Origin: CAVQJU01 sp963712905
Lineage (GTDB): Bacteria > Acidobacteriota > Vicinamibacteria > Vicinamibacterales > CAVVIG01
Direction: 5' to 3'
Length of the DNA stretch: 64,000 nt
Assembly: GCA_963712905.1 (NCBI GenBank)
Contig: CAVQJU010000010.1
Location: 434,001 to 498,000 of the forward strand
Below the pieces are notes generated by a model. That model saw only the letters and a list, made by a program, of their open reading frames with translations, ran no database searches and was not told where the DNA came from. Shown here piece after piece: positions 10,789 to 18,881 of this stretch (its first letter is position 1; each line of letters begins with the position of its first letter). A program made the position numbers and the translations under genes.

Positions 10789-11194
10789 CGACCACCCGGC
10801 GCTCGGCACGATCGAACTGGTCGGTGAAGCCCGGAATGATCTCTCCGGCGTATCGCAGGAATCGCTCGATGGCGAGACCGATGAGCGCGCCCTTGACGTT
10901 GTCCCACGTCGCGAGCGCGTGTTCCTTGTGCACAAGGCTCGGCATGTTCCGGGGCGGTTCGCCTCCCGGCGTTGAAACGAACGCGCCCCGTGGAGCGCGT
11001 CCCGGTCCCAATGAAGCCGCCACCGCGGCGCCGCCGGCGAACGCGATCCCCAGGAAGAGCAACGGGCGAGCCTCGTAGTGGGCGCGCCAGTCGGTCAATT
11101 CCGCCACTCTGCGTTCGAGCTCCTCGAGGTTCGCGCCCAGTTCGGCCCGGGCGCCGTCGATGTTGGCTTCTATTTGATCGACTCTCTGACCCAC
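10769..11194 (-). CDS. DUF3618-like membrane-anchored protein
   Basis: A 141-residue protein opening with a helical segment VDQIEANIDGARAELGANLE and LERRVAELTDW, as in DUF3618 proteins, then a hydrophobic segment PLLFLGIAFAGGAAVAASL (about 45-65) and a second amphipathic helix near 95-120. GTG start at 11194; it overlaps the end of the holin-like gene (11170) by 25 bp, so the two are co-translated. The stop falls inside the truncated YihY frame on the other strand. Such proteins usually sit with holin-X-like and DUF883-like genes; their role is undefined, probably envelope-related. Confidence 0.62.
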   Translation of the reverse strand: MGQRVDQIEANIDGARAELGANLEELERRVAELTDWRAHYEARPLLFLGIAFAGGAAVAASLGPGRAPRGAFVSTPGGEPPRNMPSLVHKEHALATWDNVKGALIGLAIERFLRYAGEIIPGFTDQFDRAERRVVVRPPAD

Positions 11195-11553
11195 GCGGCA
11201 CTCTCCTTGATGCTCTCGACAGTACGGGCGGGCGGCAGATGCACACGTTTGAACCGACGCTTCGCGGCCAGGAGCAGGACGCCGGCCGTCACGCCCAGCA
11301 TCGCCGCCACGGCCAGCGCCGCGGCCCACATGGGAGCGACGAGCGCCAGCGCATACACACTGCTCCACAGCAACAGATGCACGGCCAGCACGGCTGCGAC
11401 GGCCGCGGCAATGAGCCACCCCGCCGATGTCACGGCCTTCACGGCTTCCTCGCGCATTTCCGCCTGCGCGAGCCGGACTTCCGATCGGATGATGTCGTTG
11501 ACGTTCCGGGCGATGTCCTGGAGGACATCCACGAACGACCGCTCTCCACCCAC
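11170..11553 (-). CDS. phage holin family (holin-X-like) membrane protein
   Basis: A 127-residue protein with an N-terminal helix (FVDVLQDIARNVNDIIRSEV), then two closely spaced membrane segments around residues 45-65 and 70-90 (LIAAAVAAVLAVHLLLW and WAAALAVAAMLGVTAGVLLL) and a basic tail. This is the layout of the holin-X family (PF07332), widespread in chromosomes without phage. The GTG at 11551-11553 has GAGGAG about 7 bp upstream. It lies between the DUF883-like and DUF3618-like genes in a three-gene operon. Nothing nearby suggests a prophage, so the name should not be read as lysis function. Confidence 0.72.
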   Translation of the reverse strand: MGGERSFVDVLQDIARNVNDIIRSEVRLAQAEMREEAVKAVTSAGWLIAAAVAAVLAVHLLLWSSVYALALVAPMWAAALAVAAMLGVTAGVLLLAAKRRFKRVHLPPARTVESIKESAAWVRESIK

Positions 11554-11573
11554 GACAGGTCTCCTCGCGGCCG

Positions 11574-11780
11574 TCAGCCGCGGCTGATCGCGCGTCCGGC
11601 CGCGAAGCCGATGACCGCCGCCACCAGCAAAGACGGCCCGGGATTCTTCCGGACCCACGCCTGCAGATCGCTCGCCATGCTCCTGACGTCGCGGCTCCGG
11701 ATGTAATCGGCGGCTTCGCCCAGGCGATCGGACGCGCGGTCGACCAGCTCTTCCCCAGCGTCGCCAAATTCCATGTTCAT
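11574..11780 (-). CDS. DUF883-like small membrane protein
   Basis: A 68-residue protein with an amphipathic helix (GDAGEELVDRASDRLGEAADY) followed by a single C-terminal membrane segment, PSLLVAAVIGFAAGRAI, ending in a few polar residues. This matches the ElaB/YqjD/DUF883 pattern of inner-membrane-anchored helical proteins. ATG at 11780 is preceded by GGAGG at 8 bp. It is the first gene of the small operon DUF883 - holin-X - DUF3618. In enterobacteria such proteins bind ribosomes in stationary phase; that role is not shown here. Confidence 0.65.
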   Translation of the reverse strand: MNMEFGDAGEELVDRASDRLGEAADYIRSRDVRSMASDLQAWVRKNPGPSLLVAAVIGFAAGRAISRG

Positions 11781-11926
11781 GTCAGCTGCCCTCCGTGCTG
11801 GCCAGCCACACGTATTGTGTCCGGCTCGAACCCACGCTCGTTATCAATGCATTGTGGATGCCAGACGGCCGGCTGGAGCCGCAGGATTTCATGGCGGAGC
11901 TGCCTCTCCGGCGGGGGCTCGCGCTG

Positions 11927-13759
11927 CTACTTCTTTTTCTGGGCTTCCGCGTAGTGAGGGGATGACGGGGGCACGCGGGCGTAGGCCGCACGGGCGCGCC
12001 GCGGGTCTTTCAAACGCTTGTCGTAGATCTCGGCCGCGGCGAACCAGGCATCGAAGCGGCCGTCGCCATCGCGCGCAGCGAGCCGTTCGAGCAGGGCGGC
12101 GGCGCTTTCAAACCGCTTGATGTCGGCGTAGATGGCGGCGAGTCTCTGCAGTGCCGTCGCGGCGGAGTCGCTTGCCGCGTAGCGCTCGCAGATTCGCTGG
12201 TACGTGGCCGCAGCCACCGGCACCGAGCCGCCGAAGGCCTCATCCCGCTGGAACCCGCCTTCCCTGGTTTCGATCTCAGCCCGCATCAACAGCGCCCGCG
12301 GGGCCCAGACGCTGTCGGGATACTTGTCGACGAGCGTATCCAGCGTGCGAAGGACATCGCGCTCGTCGTGGGCTCGCCTGGACTTCGACGTCGCCTGCGC
12401 GAGCTTGAGCAGGGCTTCCGGAGCGCGCGTATCGCCGGGGAAACGGGTGGCGATTTCGATGTAGGTGCTCATCGCGTCGGCCACGTTGCCTCGCGTCTCG
12501 TGGATGGACGCGGTCAGGAACAACGCCTCGACAGCCGGCCGCCCTTTTTCCGAGTAGGCAGACCTCTTCAACGTCACAATCGCCTGGTCGTAAAGACGCA
12601 GGTCGATCTGCTGCCTGGCCACGGCGAGCTCGTCGACGGCCGGCGACGAGGGCGCCCGTTCGTTCCGGACGGTCCCGGGACGCGTCGAGGCCGCCGGAAG
12701 ACCCTGACCGATGACGACCGGTGCCGGCGGCATCAAACGCGCCGCTCGAACCTGTGGCGGAGGCACAGGGCCGTTAGGGAGGCCGATCGACCATCGGATC
12801 GTGGCGGTCGCGTAGAGCCAGCCGGCGCCGGCCAGCATCAGGATGGCCGCCGCTCCTCCAGCCCACCATCGCAGGCCCCGCGCACCCGGGACTTGCGGAG
12901 GCTGAAATGGAAGCGTCAACCCGGGGTTCGCGTCGAGATCCCTTTTCAGGCGCTGAAGATCCGCCCTGAGGTCGGATGCGCTCTGATAACGAAGCGCCGG
13001 CTTCTTTTCGAGCGCTTTCTCGATGATTCGCTCGAGCTCAACGGGAATGCGCGGGTTGACGACGCGCGGCGCGACCGGCGCGCAGGTGGCAATCGCGGCG
13101 AGGGTCCCGGGCCCGGTCGGCGCGACGAACGGCCGGTGACCGGTGGCCATCTCATAGAGCACGATACCCAGCGAGAACAGGTCGCTGCGATGATCCAGTT
13201 CCTCGGCCTGCGCCTGCTCCGGCGACATGTAGGGGATCGTTCCTGCCGCTGACGACGTCGACGGCAGCCGTCCCGATCCGTGTGACGCAGTCTTTTTGGG
13301 CAGCAGGAGCGCGACGCCAAAGTCCAGCAACTTCACATGGCCGGAGCGGGTGACGAACACATTGGCCGGCTTGAGGTCGCGGTGGACGATCCGCCCCGCG
13401 TGCGCGGCGTCGAGGCCGTCGGCAATCTGGGTTCCGAGATCGATCAGCCGCGCGGTGGTCAGCGGGCCGCGGCCGATGATGCTGGCCAACACGTCCCCGT
13501 CGAGCTTCTCCATTGCCAGGAAGTGCCAGCCTTCATGCTCGCCGATTTCGTAAATGGTGCAGATATTCGGATGGTTCAGGCTGGAGATCGTGCGGGCTTC
13601 GTGCTGGAAGCGAGCCTGGCCCTCCAGGCCGCCCGCCGCGACAAACTTGAGCACGACCTCGCGGCCGAGGGACAGATCGTGGGCGTGATACACCTCGGCG
13701 CCGCCGCCTTCGCCAATCTTGGCGACCAGCTTGTAGTGCGTGACCGTCTGTCCCGTCAC
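11927..13759 (-). CDS. serine/threonine protein kinase with single membrane segment and extracytoplasmic repeat domain
   Basis: A 610-residue Hanks-type kinase. The kinase domain (about 8-265) has VLKFV (lysine), HRDLKPANV (catalytic loop), DFG and GTIPYMSPEQ. A membrane segment near 302-320 (WWAGGAAAILMLAGAGWLY) is followed by a linker and, from about 380, TPR or Tol-Pal-like helical repeats (YDQAIVTLKRSA; AMSTYIEIATRFPGDTRAPE). The glycine loop reads IGEGGGAEVY where the family usually has GEGGMGEVY, so the third glycine is alanine; activity is still likely because all other residues are present. Start is GTG at 13759. No cognate substrate is adjacent; it probably transmits an envelope signal inward. 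Confidence 0.9.
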   Translation of the reverse strand: MTGQTVTHYKLVAKIGEGGGAEVYHAHDLSLGREVVLKFVAAGGLEGQARFQHEARTISSLNHPNICTIYEIGEHEGWHFLAMEKLDGDVLASIIGRGPLTTARLIDLGTQIADGLDAAHAGRIVHRDLKPANVFVTRSGHVKLLDFGVALLLPKKTASHGSGRLPSTSSAAGTIPYMSPEQAQAEELDHRSDLFSLGIVLYEMATGHRPFVAPTGPGTLAAIATCAPVAPRVVNPRIPVELERIIEKALEKKPALRYQSASDLRADLQRLKRDLDANPGLTLPFQPPQVPGARGLRWWAGGAAAILMLAGAGWLYATATIRWSIGLPNGPVPPPQVRAARLMPPAPVVIGQGLPAASTRPGTVRNERAPSSPAVDELAVARQQIDLRLYDQAIVTLKRSAYSEKGRPAVEALFLTASIHETRGNVADAMSTYIEIATRFPGDTRAPEALLKLAQATSKSRRAHDERDVLRTLDTLVDKYPDSVWAPRALLMRAEIETREGGFQRDEAFGGSVPVAAATYQRICERYAASDSAATALQRLAAIYADIKRFESAAALLERLAARDGDGRFDAWFAAAEIYDKRLKDPRRARAAYARVPPSSPHYAEAQKKK

Positions 13760-14060
13760 ATTGGAGTTATCGGTTTTCGACTCAAAATGCGGTTACACGC
13801 GGGTGCACGGCGTTGCGCGCGCGGCCCGGCGTCCAGGGAGAGCGGCAACAGCCCAGCCCATCCGTGAGGCTCTACTGGATGGTTCGCCCGGAACGAGACA
13901 GGGGTTCGCACCGCGTGAGCGCGCGCTCGCGCCAGTGCGCGAGCAGCGCCGCGGGGTCGTCGAAGATGTCCATCGCGCGCGCAGTTCCCGATCTCCCGGG
14001 CACGACTCGAGCTCGACGTTACGAGTGTCGGATTTTAACTTCGGGGCTCAGAGTTGCAGC
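13760..14060. other. 301-bp intergenic stretch, possible short minus-strand coding remnant
   Basis: Between the kinase start and a small hypothetical gene. No convincing gene of normal size. A minus-strand frame from ATG 13973 to a TAG at 13872 encodes 33 residues with a protein-like character (MDIFDDPAALLAHWRERAL), perhaps the tail of a lost gene, but without a ribosome binding site I can defend. Confidence 0.3.
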
Positions 14061-14243
14061 TCACGCGGCGTCGGATACCTTGATCCCTTTGAGCTTCGCT
14101 TCCAGGTTGGAATATCGAATGTAGCTCGCGTCCTGGCTCACGATGGTCCGCTCTGCCTGCAACCCCTTGGCAACAGTGGACTTCGCGTGTTCAACCGCCA
14201 GGATGAGCGCGTGGATTTCTTTCGCGGTCAGCTCGACTCTCAT
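14061..14243 (-). CDS. small hypothetical protein, 60 residues
   Basis: The sequence (MRVELTAKEIHALILAVEHA to the C-terminal LEAKLKGIKV) is mostly helical, charged and balanced in composition, which looks like a real small protein rather than chance in GC-rich DNA. No family recognised, no membrane segment, no clear ribosome binding site. It lies alone between the kinase and the DUF481 gene, all on the same strand. Codon use is slightly less GC-rich than its neighbours. Confidence 0.45.
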   Translation of the reverse strand: MRVELTAKEIHALILAVEHAKSTVAKGLQAERTIVSQDASYIRYSNLEAKLKGIKVSDAA

Positions 14244-14324
14244 CGAGTCATGCTAGCACGCGATTCTCACATTTGTGTAAATCGCCGGGTCTTGACTTAC
14301 ATTGCTGGATGGCTCTAGGAGCGC

Positions 14325-15347
14325 TCAGAATTTCAGGCCGAAGGAGTTCGACCAGCCGTAGTCGTTTCTCGACAACCCGGGCGGCGGCAGACTGTCGAAA
14401 TTCTCGAAGATGCCAATCCGGAGATACCAGTCGCCGGGCAGGTTGAAGTCGAGATCGAACTTGTAGTTGATCCGGTACCGGTCGTCGATCGTCAGGCTGG
14501 GGTAGTACGTGAGCCGGGTGACCAGGTCGGCGAACTTCATCTTCTCGGTCATGAATTCCGTGCCGATGTACGCCTCGGCCGAGTCCTTCGTCGGGATCGC
14601 GGGGTCGGTGTACTTTTCATTCGTCCAGGCGAGCCCGCCGCCGAGCGCCAGGTGCTGCGCCGCCGAGCGAAAGAGGTACCGCCCGCCGCCGCCGCCAATC
14701 GTCGTGCGGAGATCGAGCTTCTGTTCGTCGCTGTTCAGGAAATCCTGCGTGGTGTTGACGTACCAGAGGTCGCCCAGGAGATACCGGAAGTCGTTCCCGA
14801 AGTCCCAGCGCTGCGTGTCGGGCGCGTTCGACTGCGAGCTCTTGAACACGTTGGCCAGCGCCGTGTCCACGACCTGCCTGTCCCGATACAGCAGGGTGCC
14901 GCCGAGCGTGAGCTGCTTGGCGGAGTTCGCCTGCGTCATGCTGTAGCCGAAATCGAAGCCCGCATCGAACCGGGACCAGAACGAGCGCTCGAAGGGCACC
15001 ATCGTGGCCAGATCGGCGATCAGGATGCTGTCGTTCCCGATGAGCACGGTCGCTTTCTTCGCCGGGTCGACCTTCAACGTGCCGGACAGCCGCCTGCCGT
15101 CGAACGTCTCGACCAGGAACTGCCGGTCGCTCTCGATGGACGCGATCTGATCCCACTCGATCTTGAAATCGGAGTCCGAATAGGTGGTTTCGATCGTCAG
15201 TACGTCCTTTTCCACTTTCTTGATCTCACCGACGATCCTCTCGCCGGTGATCATCGTCACCACGTCCGTTGCCGCCGAGGCTGTGGCGGCAGTGATGAGG
15301 ATCGCCAGAACCCACAGGGACGTCAGGCATCGCATTCTCGAAGGCAT
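14325..15347 (-). CDS. DUF481-family outer-membrane beta-barrel protein
   Basis: A 340-residue exported protein: signal peptide ending near TATASA (about 25), then a small N-terminal beta domain (about 26-110; VVTMITGERIVGEIKKVEKD, SDFKIEWDQIASIES) like the LSm-like domains fused to these barrels, then a DUF481 barrel of alternating strands (FDAGFDFGYSMTQANSAKQL near 130) ending in NSFGLKF with a terminal phenylalanine. Role unknown; DUF481 proteins are salt-induced or porin-like outer-membrane proteins. It follows the SYLF gene by 9 bp and is probably co-transcribed with it and the 188-residue protein upstream. Start could also be the second ATG, four codons in. Confidence 0.82.
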   Translation of the reverse strand: MPSRMRCLTSLWVLAILITAATASAATDVVTMITGERIVGEIKKVEKDVLTIETTYSDSDFKIEWDQIASIESDRQFLVETFDGRRLSGTLKVDPAKKATVLIGNDSILIADLATMVPFERSFWSRFDAGFDFGYSMTQANSAKQLTLGGTLLYRDRQVVDTALANVFKSSQSNAPDTQRWDFGNDFRYLLGDLWYVNTTQDFLNSDEQKLDLRTTIGGGGGRYLFRSAAQHLALGGGLAWTNEKYTDPAIPTKDSAEAYIGTEFMTEKMKFADLVTRLTYYPSLTIDDRYRINYKFDLDFNLPGDWYLRIGIFENFDSLPPPGLSRNDYGWSNSFGLKF

Positions 15348-15356
15348 GATTCGCGG

Positions 15357-15911
15357 CTACTTGGGATCGATCTTTCTGATGTTGTTGCCCTGGATGCCGA
15401 GCCCGCCCATCAACCCCTTCTGGCTGAAGATGAAGGCGTAGATGTCGTCGTTCATGGTCGTGGTCGTCGTCGATTTGGCCTTCCCCTCGTCCATCACGAC
15501 GACGGTCGGGCCGACGCCGACCTCGAACCCTTTCGCCACGTCCAGTTGCTCCAGGGCCTTGGCGTTCATGAAGAACAACGCGTAGCCATAGGTCTGCCCG
15601 CCCGCCTGGAGTCCGAATGACGCGCCAGACGTGCTGTAGTACGCGACCGCCTTGCCGCCCCGGAGCAATGTGCCGTCGCCATGCTGGCCGCCGATGCCCA
15701 GCCCCGCCTTGGTGACCTTCGGGAACACCAGGATGGCCTGGGCTTTCGCCCCGAGCGCTTTGGCCGCGGCCACCTTCGCGTAGAGCGCTGCCAGGGCGGC
15801 CTGGGAATCTTTACTGAGCTCGGCGGCCTTGTCCGCCGCGACGGCGGAGCGGGTTCCGACGACAAGCAACGCGATCATGATGGCGCCGCCCACCAGCGTT
15901 GTCCGTGACAT
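15357..15911 (-). CDS. SYLF (YSC84-like) lipid-binding domain protein, exported
   Basis: A 184-residue exported protein. A signal peptide to about 25 (TRSAVAA) is followed by the SYLF core: ILVFPKVTKAGLGIGGQHGDG near 61, YYSTSGASFGLQAGGQTYGYALFFM near 91 and GFEVGVGPTVVVMDEGKAK near 128. The eukaryotic domain binds phosphoinositides; bacterial members are secreted or periplasmic with unproven lipid binding. ATG at 15911 with AGGAG 8-9 bp upstream. It sits 28 bp after the 188-residue exported protein and 9 bp before DUF481, suggesting an envelope operon. Confidence 0.85.
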   Translation of the reverse strand: MSRTTLVGGAIMIALLVVGTRSAVAADKAAELSKDSQAALAALYAKVAAAKALGAKAQAILVFPKVTKAGLGIGGQHGDGTLLRGGKAVAYYSTSGASFGLQAGGQTYGYALFFMNAKALEQLDVAKGFEVGVGPTVVVMDEGKAKSTTTTTMNDDIYAFIFSQKGLMGGLGIQGNNIRKIDPK

Positions 15912-15939
15912 GTTCGCGCTCCTTGTCGTCGTGTTGCTG

Positions 15940-16506
15940 CTACTTCGGAGCCTTGCCCGTGATAAATCCCTGTGTCGAGATTTCGGTGTGCGGCTCTTCG
16001 ACGATCTTCGTCGCGGAGACCTTCATCCCCTTCCTCAACTCGCCGACCGATGCGGGCTTGCCCTCGACCATGAACTTGAAGGACGCAGGAACGTTGTACT
16101 CGTGGTTTTCGCCGTTCTCGTGCGTCAGAATCACGTAGTTGCCCGAGACATACCAGACGGTCCCGGTGAGCGAAGAGGCCGTGCGCACCGTGACCGGCTG
16201 CGTGGTCGTGAGAATCGTCGCGGTGAGCGTGGTTCCCGGCTTGAGATCGCGAATCACCTTCGGCTGTCCGTCGATCATGAACTGCTGCCCCGGCTTGAGA
16301 CTGAAGTAGCGGTAGAGGCCGCTCTGCTGCATTCTGACGAGCAGCTGGTTGCCTTCGACCAGCGCCACTTCTCCAGTGAGCGTGGACGATACGACGTTGG
16401 CCGGGCCCGCGGGCTCCTTGGTTCTCGTCGTCGTGGTCTGCGCCTGGATTCCCGCCGCCATGAAAACGGCGGACAGGCACGCGCTGATGACAAATCGTGA
16501 GGACAT
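15940..16506 (-). CDS. exported protein of unknown function with an internal duplication
   Basis: A 188-residue protein with a signal peptide ending near GIQAQ (22). The mature part contains two copies of a roughly 56-residue beta-rich unit, at about 43-98 (LTGEVALVEGNQLLVRM ... FMIDGQPK ... LKPGTTLTATI) and 113-168 (LTGTVWYVSGNYVILTH ... FMVEGKPA ... LRKGMKVSATK). Spacing of the G-V-GN-V and F-x-GxP positions is the same in both. No family recognised; the fold may be OB- or SH3-like. AAGGAG lies about 7 bp before the ATG. It heads the SYLF/DUF481 group. Confidence 0.7.
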   Translation of the reverse strand: MSSRFVISACLSAVFMAAGIQAQTTTTRTKEPAGPANVVSSTLTGEVALVEGNQLLVRMQQSGLYRYFSLKPGQQFMIDGQPKVIRDLKPGTTLTATILTTTQPVTVRTASSLTGTVWYVSGNYVILTHENGENHEYNVPASFKFMVEGKPASVGELRKGMKVSATKIVEEPHTEISTQGFITGKAPK

Positions 16507-16855
16507 TGGTCTTCTCCTTCGCTATACGGCTTGTTGATTGCGCCCTCTGATCGCCGGGCCATCAACGGGGCAGCAGACGGCGTGCCAATGTGAACGGGGC
16601 CCGCAGGCGACGGCTCGTCGATGCACTTTCGAAAAAACAAGGCGGATTTCCGGCGATTTGCCGGAGGGCCTCCCGCATCGCGGGGCAGGTCCGGAGCCTC
16701 GAACTCCGACTGTTCGGGGTCTGGCCGGAGGCTCGGAGATTCGCCTGGCAGGGACACTCTCGTGCTACCTTGGCAGTCGAACCCCAGCTGATTGGATTCG
16801 GCAGAGTTCGCCAATCCCGCCGGCGGCGGCCGCGCAACACTTCCAAGGAGACGGT
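16507..16855. other. 349-bp divergent intergenic region
   Basis: Separates the minus-strand exported-protein operon from the plus-strand 237-residue secreted protein, so it should hold both promoters. I see no convincing -10/-35 pair. There is a short hairpin CCGGC-GATTT-GCCGG at 16650-16664 and a GATTGG/CCAATC inverted pair about 16790-16815. AAGGAG at 16845-16850 serves the right-hand gene. Confidence 0.4.
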
Positions 16856-17569
16856 ATGAACAGCAGGCGTGCACTCTCGGCGGCGCTGGTCGGAGCGATG
16901 ACGCTGTGCAGCCCCGGGGCGAAGGACGCCCAGGCCCAGGACAAAGACAAGCCGGTCGTGCAAATCCCGCAGCCCGGGGTGCCGCAGATCATGACGCTCG
17001 AGGGCAAGTTCGTCCGGGTCGCGTACAACGCCGAAGGCTACGCGATCATCGGATACCAGGCCACCAACCGTTCGGTCGGCGAAGAGTGGATGCTTCTCGA
17101 GCTCGGCATGACGGTGCTCGGCAAGACGCCGGAGTACCGGATGGGCCGCGACGCGTTCTCGCTCGAAACGCCCGACGGCAAGACGCTTCCGCTGCCATCG
17201 ATCATCGAGCAGCGGGAGGGGAACCCCCGCGCGATCATGCAGCGGGCGAGCGTCCAGCGCGATTCCATCAACTACTTTCCGTCGAGCGCCTACCGCGGGT
17301 GCGGCATCGCCTTCTTTCCCGACCTGGGATCGCGCGCGCTGCCCCAGGACTCGGTGGATCTCAGCACCGACCGCGCCTGTGTCGGCCGGCTTTATTTCAA
17401 GATCCCGGGCGGCATCGCGTACGGTCAGCACTGGCTCAACGTGAAGTTCCAGAACAGCCTCGTGCGCGTGCCCTTCCGGATCCTGACCGAAGAGGAAGAG
17501 AAGACCCTCTCGAAGAACTACAAGAGCATCGAGAAGCAGGTCAAGGACGCGTTCAGGCCGAAGAAGTGA
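16856..17569 (+). CDS. exported protein of unknown function
   Basis: A 237-residue protein starting at ATG 16856 with AAGGAG 5 bp upstream; a longer reading would have no ribosome binding site. Signal peptide ends near AKDAQAQ (28). The mature part is beta-rich (EGKFVRVAYNAEGYAIIGYQ, EEWMLLELGMTVLG) and has two cysteines at about 140 and 165 (YRGCGIAFF and DRACVGRLYF) that could form a disulfide in the periplasm. The tail is lysine-rich and helical. No family recognised. The next gene begins 57 bp downstream on the same strand. Confidence 0.7.
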   Translation: MNSRRALSAALVGAMTLCSPGAKDAQAQDKDKPVVQIPQPGVPQIMTLEGKFVRVAYNAEGYAIIGYQATNRSVGEEWMLLELGMTVLGKTPEYRMGRDAFSLETPDGKTLPLPSIIEQREGNPRAIMQRASVQRDSINYFPSSAYRGCGIAFFPDLGSRALPQDSVDLSTDRACVGRLYFKIPGGIAYGQHWLNVKFQNSLVRVPFRILTEEEEKTLSKNYKSIEKQVKDAFRPKK

Positions 17570-17626
17570 CGTGACGAGACGGGGTACTATGCGCCATTCC
17601 GGCTCGCGCGAGCCGACGGAGGGAGT

Positions 17627-18472
17627 ATGCGGCGTGCTGGTGTGATCGCGTGTATGGCTGCTGCGCTGGCTGCCGCGCCCGTTTCCGGGTTCGGGCAGTG
17701 GCTGCGATACCCCACAGAGGGCATCCCGAGGCTGCCGGACGGCAAACCGAATTTCGCGGCGCCGGCGCCGCGTCTGCCGGACGGCCGTCCCGATCTCTCG
17801 GGCATCTGGCATGCCGCCCAGCCCCGCCGGTGCACGAATGCCGCAGGCGAGTCCATCTCGTGCGGCGTCGAGATCGGCGGCTCCCCGCTCGGCGGCAACC
17901 TCGGTCGAAACCTGCCGGGCGGCACGCTGCCCTATCAGCCATGGGCGGCCAAGCTCTTCGAAGAACGCCATGCGGCGTTGAGCATCGACGATCCGCACGT
18001 GCGGTGTCTTCCGGACAACCCGCCGCGGGCGTGGACGCTGCCACACCTGACCAAGGCGTTGCACTCGCCGAAGCTGCTGGCGCTCCTCTATGAAGTCAAC
18101 GCGATGTACCGGCAGATCTTCATCGACGGCCGGCCTTTCCCCGAGGATCCGACGCCGGCGTGGAACGGTTACTCCGTCGGGCACTGGGAAGGCGACACGC
18201 TCGTCGTCGAGACGCGGGGCTTCCGCGACGACCTGTGGATCGACACGTGGGGCAGCCCGATGAGCAGCGCCGGCAAGATGACCGAGAAGCTGCGACGCCC
18301 GAATTTCGGCACCCTCGAGATCGAGCTGACGATCGAGGATCCGAAAAACTACACGCGGCCGTTCACCGTCAACCTGACGCAGAGCCTCGAGGCGGACACC
18401 GAGCTGGTCGACGAGTTCTGCCTCGAGGGCGAAAAGGACTACGACCGCTTGCAGCGCTCACGCGGCAAGTAA
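17627..18472 (+). CDS. exported acidobacterial protein of the 'PDGRPDLSGIW' type
   Basis: A 281-residue exported protein, very common in Acidobacteriota and of unknown function. Signal peptide ends near PVSGFGQ (25). Landmarks: two PDGxPx motifs (LPDGKPNF and LPDGRPDLSGIWH) in the first 65 residues, CLPDNPP near 128, YRQIFIDGRPFP near 163, then YSVGHWEGDTLVVETRGF near 185 and a C-terminal YTRPFTVNL block near 240. A relative sits at the right edge of this window (63390-64000), sharing the GHWEGDTLVV and TRPWT positions. The beta-rich pattern would suit a lipocalin-like or propeller-like fold but this is a guess. Confidence 0.72.
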   Translation: MRRAGVIACMAAALAAAPVSGFGQWLRYPTEGIPRLPDGKPNFAAPAPRLPDGRPDLSGIWHAAQPRRCTNAAGESISCGVEIGGSPLGGNLGRNLPGGTLPYQPWAAKLFEERHAALSIDDPHVRCLPDNPPRAWTLPHLTKALHSPKLLALLYEVNAMYRQIFIDGRPFPEDPTPAWNGYSVGHWEGDTLVVETRGFRDDLWIDTWGSPMSSAGKMTEKLRRPNFGTLEIELTIEDPKNYTRPFTVNLTQSLEADTELVDEFCLEGEKDYDRLQRSRGK

Positions 18473-18666
18473 TTGGTCGCAAAGTCATCCGGATCGCCAG
18501 GCGCTTCCCACAGCGCGCAACGCGAGCAGTCGCACTCGTTCACGAGCCGATCGGCGTTGCGGGCCCGCATGCAGACCGCGTAGTTCCACGCGCCGAAGTA
18601 GCGCTCGGACCCTCGCACGATCCAGCGGCAGTTGAAGGGCGACGTGTCGATGGCCGTTGTCGTCAT
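18439..18666 (-). CDS. small cysteine-rich protein, unknown function
   Basis: A 75-residue frame that looks genuinely coding: FNCRWIVRGSERYFGAWNYA near residue 11, then VCMRARNADRLVNECDCSRC and ALWEAPGD. Six cysteines, including CDCSRC, could bind a metal or form disulfides. It has no signal peptide or membrane segment. Its last 34 bp overlap the end of the convergent 17627-18472 gene, so the tail (RERCKRS) is constrained by two genes. A purine-rich GAGAGAGG immediately precedes the ATG, closer than ideal. I do not recognise a family. Confidence 0.5.
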   Translation of the reverse strand: MTTTAIDTSPFNCRWIVRGSERYFGAWNYAVCMRARNADRLVNECDCSRCALWEAPGDPDDFATNYLPRERCKRS

Positions 18667-18881
18667 GCCTCTCTCGACGTCGCAACATCAGTGCCGTTTC
18701 AGTGTAAGACCAGGAAAGAGCCGCCGATCGCGCGGGCGGCGTCCCCGTTCTCGCATGACCGCCGCGGACTTTTCCCCCTCGACGCAGGAAATCTCACGGC
18801 GTTCGGGCCCATGCGCCCCGAATCGCCGCAGAATCGCCCTGGTATCGCCATTGCGTACACGGCGCAAAACCGGAGGCGCCC

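Noticed and set aside
11170..11553. Prophage lysis gene suggested by the holin family name.
   Set aside because: Holin-X-like proteins are common chromosomal envelope proteins, and no endolysin, capsid, integrase or att site is nearby.
13813..14124. Plus-strand open frames between the kinase and the small hypothetical gene.
   Set aside because: No family motif, no ribosome binding site and an arginine/alanine-rich composition typical of chance frames here.
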